A stretch of DNA of 6,088 bases, taken from NCBI GenBank assembly GCA_002320775.1, contig DCKY01000055.1, positions 8,043 to 14,130 on the forward strand. The letters are read 5' to 3'. This DNA is from Planctomycetes bacterium UBA1662 (lineage in GTDB: Bacteria; Planctomycetota; UBA8108). Positions 1 through 4,426 of this stretch are shown here, piece by piece. The notes under the pieces are model-generated. The model saw only the letters and a list, made by a program, of their open reading frames with translations, was not told the DNA's origin and ran no database searches. The position numbers and the translations under genes were made by a program. Numbering within the stretch: position 1 is the stretch's first letter; each line of letters starts with the position of its first letter.

Positions 1-2
1 CC

Positions 3-293
3 TATGGATTTCGGCCTAATGCATTCGGGCTCTACCACCTGCACGGCAATGTCTGGGAGCGTTGCGTTGACCGGTATTTCGAGAAGGCCTACCAGTTCCA
101 GCTGACCACCGATGGGACCGGACAGAGAATTGTTCCCGCGGATGCCAGGATCATCGAAGAGTGGATTCTACGTGGAGGGGGCTACAAATCTCCTCCTGCC
201 TGGCTTCGATCAGCGAATCGAGACAGGGGCGAAATCGATGAAACGGACCCCGAGATTGGTCTTCGCCCTGTTCGCCTGATTTCAAAGAGCTGA
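3..293 (+). CDS. FGE-sulfatase (SUMF1-type) domain protein, C-terminal fragment
   Basis: The frame is open from the left edge and gives 96 residues ending in TGA at 291-293; the start lies outside the window. The fragment shows the conserved tail of the formylglycine-generating-enzyme fold: N-A-F-G-L-Y-H-L-H-G-N-V-W-E near residues 6-19, then L-R-G-G-G-Y at about 57-62, then R-S-A-N-R and the closing G-L-R-P-V-R strand. Family members are usually N-A-x-G-L-Y-D-M-x-G-N-V-W-E-W and G-F-R, so W-E-R and G-L-R are small departures. The two active-site cysteines that true formylglycine-generating enzymes carry just after R-G-G-S-Y are absent, so this copy probably does not oxidise sulfatases. In planctomycetes such domains often sit at the C-terminus of Ser/Thr kinases or stand alone as binding folds, but the missing N-terminus prevents a choice. 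It converges on the sigma-factor gene. By hand count about 58% of its codons end in G or C, visibly lower than in the esterase gene. Confidence 0.85.
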   Translation, partial: YGFRPNAFGLYHLHGNVWERCVDRYFEKAYQFQLTTDGTGQRIVPADARIIEEWILRGGGYKSPPAWLRSANRDRGEIDETDPEIGLRPVRLISKS

Positions 294-306
294 GCGGCGC
301 TCTCAG
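290..306. terminator. Small inverted repeat across two convergent stop codons
   Basis: CTGAG at 290-294 and CTCAG at 302-306 form a 5-bp stem with a 7-base loop covering both TGA stops of the convergent genes. A competing stem, AGAGC at 286-290 with GCTCT at 299-303, overlaps it. There is no T-run on either side. Two convergent TGA codons are automatically inverted over 3 bp, so only the flanking C and G add information. A bidirectional terminator is possible but weakly supported. Confidence 0.2.
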
Positions 307-968
307 GAGGAGTCCCTGTCGAGCCGGACCTTCAGGAGGTCTTTCGCCGCTGAGAGCAGCCGATGAATCGAACGCTCGGAAACCTCCAGCGAGTCCACGA
401 GCTCCTGTATCGAAAAACGTTCGAAGTACCGGAGGTACATCGCCGACATCTCATCGGGGTGGGTTTGAAAGAGCGCCTGGACCGAGTCGAGCAGCTGGAA
501 GTAGTCTTCTTCGGCTGAGAGATCGCCCTCCAGGCAGGAGTCCTGCTTTCCCGGCTCGGCTACCTCGTCCAGGGCGACGACATCGGCGGCTCCTTTTTTG
601 CGTCTCTTGGCGTAGAGCTTGTGCCGGATGATCGTGCACACCCAGGCGAAGAACGCCGCGTCGTTGCGCAGCTTGCCTACATCTGCCATCGCGTCGGCCA
701 TGGCCGATTGCACCAGGTCCTGTGTTTCCTGGATATTCCGCAGGTCGTTCCCCAGCTTACCGTGGAATTTTCGCATCCACAGGGGGTAGTAGCGCTCGCA
801 GATCGCCTTCCAGGCCTCCCGGTCGCCTTCCTTGGCGCGAACGATCAGCTCGATGCTCTCGGGAGAGGTGATACCCGCCGCCTGGCTTGTCCGTTTTCCT
901 GCGGGTTCGTTCGTTGGTACTCCATCCATGGGTCCTTCGGGGGCCGCTTTTTCGTCCGGGTTCAGCAT
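303..968 (-). CDS. ECF-family RNA polymerase sigma factor
   Basis: This 221-residue protein would bind core RNA polymerase and direct it to a specific promoter set. Region 2 spans about residues 41-125: L-I-V-R-A-K-E-G-D-R-E-A-W opens it, D-L-V-Q at 84-87 is the core-binding signature, and F-F-A-W-V-C-T-I-I-R-H-K-L is the -10 recognition helix, followed by the basic K-R-R-K-K. Region 4 spans about 157-215, with a helix-turn-helix around 185-212 (S-I-Q-E-L-V-D-S-L-E-V-S-E-R-S-I-H-R-L). Sigma regions 1 and 3 are absent, as expected for ECF factors. The style, with D-L-V-Q-x-A and an A-W-V-x-x-I-I-R segment, resembles the planctomycete-type subfamilies. The first 38 residues are a low-complexity, Pro/Gly/Glu-rich extension; Met14 is a possible later start. 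The chosen ATG (966-968) has AGGTG four bases upstream. No anti-sigma gene lies beside it. The target genes are unknown. Confidence 0.9.
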   Translation of the reverse strand: MLNPDEKAAPEGPMDGVPTNEPAGKRTSQAAGITSPESIELIVRAKEGDREAWKAICERYYPLWMRKFHGKLGNDLRNIQETQDLVQSAMADAMADVGKLRNDAAFFAWVCTIIRHKLYAKRRKKGAADVVALDEVAEPGKQDSCLEGDLSAEEDYFQLLDSVQALFQTHPDEMSAMYLRYFERFSIQELVDSLEVSERSIHRLLSAAKDLLKVRLDRDSS

Positions 969-1009
969 GACACCTGTTCTAGTTTTTCCCTGAGCAACTG
1001 TCCATGGAA

Positions 1010-1038
1010 AATTTATTACCGTGGAGTGATTTCCGCAA
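1010..1038 (-). promoter_or_regulatory. Candidate promoter for the sigma-factor gene
   Basis: Read on the minus strand, TTGCGG (1033-1038) and TAAATT (1010-1015) are separated by 17 bases, within an AT-rich patch that contrasts with its surroundings. Transcription would begin near 1003, leaving a leader of about 35 bases before the ATG. Matches to housekeeping consensus are 3/6 and 4/6, so this is only suggestive. No clear ECF-type GGAAC / GTC promoter that would indicate autoregulation was seen. Confidence 0.25.
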
Positions 1039-1060
1039 CCAGGCCTTACTGGAGCCGGTT
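1037..1060 (-). terminator. Hairpin downstream of the beta-helix gene
   Basis: AACC-A-GGC (1037-1044) pairs with GCC-GGTT (1054-1060): seven base pairs with one bulged A and a nine-base loop. It begins 9 bases past the beta-helix stop codon on the minus strand. There is no U-tract in the minus-strand transcript, so intrinsic termination is uncertain. It suggests that the sigma gene is transcribed separately from the beta-helix gene rather than in one operon. Confidence 0.3.
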
Positions 1061-1068
1061 TGCAGTTC

Positions 1069-2613
1069 TCAGTTCGCCGCTTTCTTATCGCCGAGCTTCA
1101 CTCCCTCGAGGGTCTTGGGGTCGAGGAGGTAGTTGCCGCCGGAGCTTGAGAGGAAGATCCTGTCGCCGAGGGGGCAGATCCACTTGGTCCCGGACCAGGG
1201 CTTTTTCGTCGAGCGGGAGCCGGGGGATTTTGGAGAGACCCTGTGCAGAACGTCGTCCACGAGGAGGTGGAGATAGCCTCCGGCGGTGGTCACGTAGCGG
1301 GTGCCTTTCCAGTCACCCTTGCTGTCCCTGATCTTCCAGCGTGCCGGATTCACCTCGTCGATGCCTGTATCGGTGACGACGTAGAGCCGGTGCTTGTTCT
1401 TTCCCAGGGCGTTCTCGAGGCCGACCAGGCCGCGGACGTTTTCCCATTTTTTCGGGCAGGTCTTGAAGGTCCAGGTCTTCGTCTCCGCCTGGTCGAGGAC
1501 TCCCCCGGTCATGATGTAGAGCTGGTCACCGAGCATCGCCGTATGCTCGGCCTTCGCCCACCGTTCCTGCGGCGCCTTGAAGGAACTCTTCGTTTCCTTG
1601 CCGCGGGCGTAGTCGTAGGTGCTTGTCTCGAGGCACCACTGCGGGTTCGGAGGTGCCGCGTACAGGGTGATCTTGTTGGCGAGCACCTCGCAGGAGCCGT
1701 CCGTGGTCAACCAGAGGCCGACCCGCCGCGCGCCCAGCACCCGGTTGGAGAACAGGCTGATGTTTTTTGTCGGCCAGGCCTTGAACTCGTCCGGCTCAAC
1801 ACTGATGGCGATAGTTCGGGGATCCACAACCAGGTTGCCTGAGATGATCACGTCGCTCGAGCGAGAGCAGACCAGCGCGGCGCAATACCAGCGCGGTTGC
1901 TGCGACCTGGGGTCGTGGTCGAGAATGAGATTGTTCTCGATCCGGATATTCGATCCTTTCGCGGCGCGGGCCAGGTAGATGCTGTGGCGGGTGCATTCCC
2001 TGATGAAGTTGTCGGCGACCCTGACGTTGACGGCGTTCTCGACGTGGATGCCGTAGCCCCAGCCGGCATCGGTTCCGATCGTCGGTCCGATGACGTTGCG
2101 GTCGACGCTGACATCGGAGTAGCTGCCGTTTTCTCCAGCGGCGATGCTGATGCCGACGGCTACCTTTTCAATCTTCAGGTTGGTGAAACGGAGCCCCTTG
2201 ATCTTCGTGCTGCCGGAGTAGTTGCCGATGGCGTGGGTGTTTTCCTTGAGCGGGGGGGTGCCGCTGATCGTCAGTCCCTGGATCGTTACGTTGGAGAGGT
2301 TGCTGCCGATGTAGAAACCGAACTTGACCCCGGGGGAGAGCTCGATGCGGGTTTTCTCCCGGTCCCGGCCGAGGATGGTGACATTGCTCTTATTCTCGAG
2401 TAGCACCCCTTGCAGGTGGGGCTCCTGGGGCTTCAGCTTGTAGGTTCCAGGCGCGAGCAGGAAGGCCGTGTTGGCGCGGGCGTTGCGGATGAGCGCGGCG
2501 AGGTCCTGTCCCGGGCGAACCTTGACGTATCTCGTCCTGGCCTCGGCCTGCGATGAGCAGAATACGGCGCAGAGCAGGAGAAGGGATGCTGAGGTGATGG
2601 CTGGTTGTTTCAT
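1069..2613 (-). CDS. Exported right-handed beta-helix protein with C-terminal Trp-repeat block
   Basis: The protein has 514 residues. Residues 1-25 form a signal peptide (hydrophobic L-L-L-L-C-A-V-F-C core, likely cleavage after A-E-A), so it acts outside the cytoplasm. Residues about 28-320 contain a parallel beta-helix: an N-terminal cap (Y-V-K-V-R-P-G-Q-D-L-A-A-L-I followed by L-A-P-G-T-Y) and successive coils such as N-V-T-I-L-G, N-V-T-I-Q-G-L-T-I, N-V-R-V-A-D-N-F-I, N-I-R-I-E-N-N-L-I, D-V-I-I-S-G-N-L-V and N-I-S-L-F-S-N-R-V. This fold is shared by pectate lyases, alginate epimerases and NosD-like proteins; no family-specific catalytic set could be identified, so the substrate is unknown. 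Residues 352-514 hold four repeats of about 38-45 residues starting at W352, W390, W435 and W473, resembling propeller blades. The ATG (2611-2613) has only a weak upstream GGA. It is divergent from the esterase gene, which suggests a shared polysaccharide role. Confidence 0.88.
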   Translation of the reverse strand: MKQPAITSASLLLLCAVFCSSQAEARTRYVKVRPGQDLAALIRNARANTAFLLAPGTYKLKPQEPHLQGVLLENKSNVTILGRDREKTRIELSPGVKFGFYIGSNLSNVTIQGLTISGTPPLKENTHAIGNYSGSTKIKGLRFTNLKIEKVAVGISIAAGENGSYSDVSVDRNVIGPTIGTDAGWGYGIHVENAVNVRVADNFIRECTRHSIYLARAAKGSNIRIENNLILDHDPRSQQPRWYCAALVCSRSSDVIISGNLVVDPRTIAISVEPDEFKAWPTKNISLFSNRVLGARRVGLWLTTDGSCEVLANKITLYAAPPNPQWCLETSTYDYARGKETKSSFKAPQERWAKAEHTAMLGDQLYIMTGGVLDQAETKTWTFKTCPKKWENVRGLVGLENALGKNKHRLYVVTDTGIDEVNPARWKIRDSKGDWKGTRYVTTAGGYLHLLVDDVLHRVSPKSPGSRSTKKPWSGTKWICPLGDRIFLSSSGGNYLLDPKTLEGVKLGDKKAAN

Positions 2614-2748
2614 GGTTTTGATCCGTCACCAGTCTATCGGAGCGGGTATTGGCGACCAAGACCTTGTCCCTGTTCTTGTTGGCGATCCGCCGCTCCAGGC
2701 CGGTGGCGAGAGGTTGCGCAAGGCGGCCGTTTCTGGCACGCTCGGGGC
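2614..2748. promoter_or_regulatory. Divergent spacer between the beta-helix and esterase genes
   Basis: The 135 bases must carry the start signals for both outward-reading genes unless they lie inside the coding regions. I see no strong -35/-10 pair in either direction. On the minus strand TTGGTC and GATAGA occur with a 15-base gap, which is poor. TTGGCGA occurs twice in direct orientation (2649-2655 and 2679-2685), and CCAAGA (2656-2661) is partly complementary to TCTTG (2674-2678) between them. These could form a small operator, but the repeats are short. Neither start codon has a good Shine-Dalgarno sequence. Confidence 0.3.
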
Positions 2749-3948
2749 ATGAAAACAGCAAAAAATATTCAGCTCATCGTAGGGGTTTCGCTCCTGGTAT
2801 CGGCATGTTTCTCGACGGTCGGCCTTGTCGCTGGAAAGGACAAGCCCACTCTCTGCGTCGGCAACTACCAGTCGGAGGCCGATGCCGTCAAGCAGCTGGC
2901 TCGATTCAAGAAGACCCATTCAAACCTCGATGAGTGGAAAGCCCGGGAGCTGAAGATTCGCCGGCAGATTCTCACCGGCGCCGGCCTCGACCCCTTGCCG
3001 AAGAAGACGCCTCTGAACCCGGTGTATGGCAAGAAGGCGGAGTTCAAGGGCTACTCGGCCGAGCCCGCCGGCTTCGAGGCGGTTCCGGGCTTCTTCGTCT
3101 ACGGCACTCTCTATCGTCCGATTGGCCGGAAGGGTCCCTTTCCGGCGGTGCTTTGCCCGCACGGACATTACCGCGGCCCCGAGGGCGCCCGCCAGCGTTC
3201 CGATCAGCAGCATCGTTGTGCGACGCTTGCCCGCATGGGCGCGGTCGTTTTTTCCTATGACATGATCGGCTTCGGGGACTCGCAGTTCCTCGGCTGGAAT
3301 CACGGCCATCGCCAGGCGCTTACCCTGCAGACCTGGAGCAGTATCCGGGCGATCGACTTCGTGCAGTCGCTGCCTTCTGTAGATGACGGCCGCATCGGGG
3401 TTACCGGCTGCTCAGGCGGCGGTACGCAGACCTTCCTTCTGACCGCGGTTGACGCGCGCGTGACGGTCTCGGTGCCGGTGGTCATGGTTTCGGCCCATTT
3501 CTTTGGAGGCTGTCATTGCGAGAGCGGCATGCCGATCCACAAGACTCCTTTGCTCGAGACCAGCAATGTTGAATTCGCGGCCCTGGCGGCTCCCCGTCCT
3601 CTGAAGCTGATCTCCGTCGGCGGCGACTGGACCAAGAACACGCCCAAGGTCGAATATCCCTACATTCGCGGGATCTACAGCTACTTCGGTAAGGAGGGGA
3701 ACGTTGAAAATTCTCATTTTGCCAAGGAGCAGCACGGCTACGAGTACTCCAAGCGCCAGGCCATGTATCCCTTCATGGTCAAGCACCTGGGGCTCGATCC
3801 TTCGGGGGTACTCGACAAGTCGACCGGGAAATTCGACGAGAGCGGCAACAAACTGCAGAAGACCGCCCAGATGCGTGTTTTCAGTTCCCGTGAGAAGATG
3901 CCGGCCCATGCCCTGAAGCCCGGATCCCGGGTGCCCCTTCCGAGGTAG
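2749..3948 (+). CDS. Exported alpha/beta hydrolase, acetylxylan-esterase-like
   Basis: The protein has 399 residues from the ATG at 2749. This start places a Lys-containing hydrophobic export signal at the N-terminus; residues 17-20 (V-S-A-C) also fit a lipobox with lipidated Cys20, while cleavage after about A28 is the alternative. The hydrolase fold shows an oxyanion-loop motif H-G-H at 138-140, S-Y-D-M-I-G-F-G-D-S at 169-178, the nucleophile elbow G-C-S-G-G-G with Ser222, a likely acid D293 in G-G-D-W, and the likely catalytic His329 in E-Q-H-G-Y-E-Y. The segment P-V-V-M-V-S followed by G-G-C-H-C-E, and the tail M-R-V-F...P-A-H-A-L, are familiar from planctomycete acetylxylan esterase-like proteins. 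It probably removes acyl groups from sugars outside the cytoplasm; the exact substrate is inferred. An in-frame TTG at 2605 is rejected because it would bury the signal peptide. The start has only a poorly spaced GGGG upstream. Confidence 0.85.
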   Translation: MKTAKNIQLIVGVSLLVSACFSTVGLVAGKDKPTLCVGNYQSEADAVKQLARFKKTHSNLDEWKARELKIRRQILTGAGLDPLPKKTPLNPVYGKKAEFKGYSAEPAGFEAVPGFFVYGTLYRPIGRKGPFPAVLCPHGHYRGPEGARQRSDQQHRCATLARMGAVVFSYDMIGFGDSQFLGWNHGHRQALTLQTWSSIRAIDFVQSLPSVDDGRIGVTGCSGGGTQTFLLTAVDARVTVSVPVVMVSAHFFGGCHCESGMPIHKTPLLETSNVEFAALAAPRPLKLISVGGDWTKNTPKVEYPYIRGIYSYFGKEGNVENSHFAKEQHGYEYSKRQAMYPFMVKHLGLDPSGVLDKSTGKFDESGNKLQKTAQMRVFSSREKMPAHALKPGSRVPLPR

Positions 3949-3964
3949 TACTAGCCGTACTCCC
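3944..3964 (+). terminator. Weak hairpin at the end of the esterase gene
   Basis: AGTAC (3947-3951) and GTACT (3957-3961) form a 5-bp stem with a 5-base loop, extended by GG/CC after one T:C mismatch. It overlaps the TAG stop. A clear U-run does not follow, only a T-rich stretch near 3971-3978. It may assist termination, but the support is modest. Confidence 0.25.
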
Positions 3965-3982
3965 GGGCCTTACTTATTCGAC

Positions 3983-3988
3983 TATAAT
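3983..3988 (+). promoter_or_regulatory. Consensus -10 box (TATAAT)
   Basis: A perfect TATAAT lies 35 bases past the esterase stop, inside a locally AT-rich stretch. The positions 16-18 bases upstream (CTCCCG and neighbours) do not resemble TTGACA and there is no extended TGn element, so an activator or alternative factor might be required. The predicted start is near 3995. It would drive the small membrane-protein gene and the TPR gene. Confidence 0.4.
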
Positions 3989-4100
3989 GCAAGTACCAGG
4001 GGCAGTGGTTCCCGCCGCTTTCGCCTGAAGAAAAAATGCGGGCCTCGTTTGCATTTCCGTATCGAGACGCCATAACAACAATCTCCGCCTGTACGAGGAG

Positions 4101-4160
4101 TGAAGTTGAGAAATCTTTCAGGAACGGTTGGGTCCTGGGGGAGCCAGCCTGAAGTTGAGA
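4101..4160 (+). repeat. 11-base direct repeat TGAAGTTGAGA, two copies
   Basis: Identical copies occur at 4101-4111 and 4150-4160, with starts 49 bases apart, and bracket a 5-bp stem hairpin (4119-4137). A shorter TGAAGT recurs at 4175-4180. All lie in the leader of the small membrane-protein gene. The arrangement could be a regulator binding site or a remnant duplication. The exact function is not visible. Confidence 0.5.
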
Positions 4161-4185
4161 GAGATGACGGACTATGAAGTCCTTT

Positions 4186-4194
4186 AGGGAGGGG
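4186..4194 (+). promoter_or_regulatory. Strong ribosome binding site of the small gene
   Basis: AGGGAGGGG precedes the ATG at 4199, with six bases between AGGGAGG and the start codon. It is the best Shine-Dalgarno sequence in the window, and it decides in favour of the short downstream frame being translated. Confidence 0.65.
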
Positions 4195-4198
4195 CTCG

Positions 4199-4342
4199 AT
4201 GGAAGAATATGATTTTGACTATGACAAGGACCGCGTGAGGGGGCCCGGCTTTCCTCTCTACAAGGTCCACAACCTGGGGAGCCTGGCGGGGCCCGGTTTC
4301 TGGGTAGTTATCGCGGTTGTCCTCTATCTCCTGCTTGGTTGA
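4199..4342 (+). CDS. Small single-pass membrane protein, 47 residues
   Basis: ATG at 4199 to TGA at 4340-4342. I do not recognise a family. Residues 2-11 are strongly acidic and aromatic (E-E-Y-D-F-D-Y-D-K-D), residues 12-30 are a polar linker, and residues about 31-47 form one hydrophobic segment (F-W-V-V-I-A-V-V-L-Y-L-L-L-G) that ends the protein. With no charged residue after the helix it resembles a tail-anchored protein; the orientation is inferred, and the acidic N-terminus could lie on either side of the membrane. The tetrapeptide G-P-G-F occurs twice, at 15-18 and just before the membrane segment at 31-34. A strong ribosome site supports translation. The TPR gene follows after 84 bases on the same strand, so the two are probably co-transcribed, and the small protein might hold the soluble TPR protein at the membrane. 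That link is inference. The frame is too short to be listed by many gene finders. Confidence 0.65.
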   Translation: MEEYDFDYDKDRVRGPGFPLYKVHNLGSLAGPGFWVVIAVVLYLLLG

Positions 4343-4413
4343 GCCGGAATCCTGGACTATTGAAGAAATCGATTTCAGCCGGGAAGCTCTCTGGCTGATC
4401 AGCGGCAGAAAAG

Positions 4414-4418
4414 AAAGG
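4414..4418 (+). promoter_or_regulatory. Ribosome binding site supporting a TTG start
   Basis: AAAGG, within an A/G-rich stretch, lies 8 bases before the TTG at 4427. The reading frame is open upstream only to a TGA at 4361-4363 and offers no ATG or GTG there. This spacing therefore favours TTG as the initiation codon of the TPR gene. Confidence 0.5.
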
Positions 4419-4426
4419 CGGAACAA

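Larger units (their letters stand above)
3949..4198 (+). promoter_or_regulatory. 250-base non-coding region before the small membrane-protein gene
   Basis: No convincing gene lies here. It holds a consensus -10 box (3983-3988), a loose inverted pair CCCGC (4011-4015)/GCGGG (4038-4042), a hairpin CAGGA (4119-4123)/TCCTG (4133-4137), and an 11-base direct repeat on either side of that hairpin (4101-4111 and 4150-4160). Two tiny reading frames could be leader peptides: ATG 4036 to TGA 4152 (38 codons, no good ribosome site) and TTG 4106 to TGA 4177 (23 codons, preceded by GAGGAG at 4095-4100 with a 5-base gap). Neither has recognisable content. If transcription starts near 3995 the leader before the small gene is about 200 bases, long enough for a structured regulatory RNA; no known riboswitch was recognised. 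Confidence 0.45.

Noticed and set aside
290..306. The matching CTGAG/CTCAG inverted repeats at both convergent gene ends as a shared regulatory element
   Set aside because: Opposed TGA stops already create a 3-bp inverted repeat, so the extra C and G in both places can easily be chance. They are listed only as weak terminator candidates.
621..1331. Plus-strand open frame of 236 codons opposite the sigma-factor and beta-helix genes
   Set aside because: The translation is Arg/Ser/Gly-rich low-quality sequence with no motif, lying opposite two well-supported genes; it is a by-product of high GC content.
1243..2403. Long plus-strand open frames opposite the beta-helix gene (1243-1842 and 1897-2403)
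   Set aside because: They are rich in Val, Asp, Gly and Ala as expected from the reverse complement of a GC-rich gene, with no recognisable domain.
2605..2748. In-frame 48-codon N-terminal extension of the esterase starting at TTG 2605
   Set aside because: It overlaps the start of the divergent beta-helix gene, is Cys/Arg/Trp-rich without pattern, and would bury a normal export signal that begins at ATG 2749.
3412..3909. Minus-strand open frame of 165 codons opposite the esterase gene
   Set aside because: It is antisense to the catalytic half of a recognised hydrolase and contains no motif.
4036..4152. 38-codon frame starting at ATG 4036
   Set aside because: It has no proper Shine-Dalgarno sequence and no recognisable composition or motif; it is kept only as a remote leader-peptide possibility in the intergenic entry.
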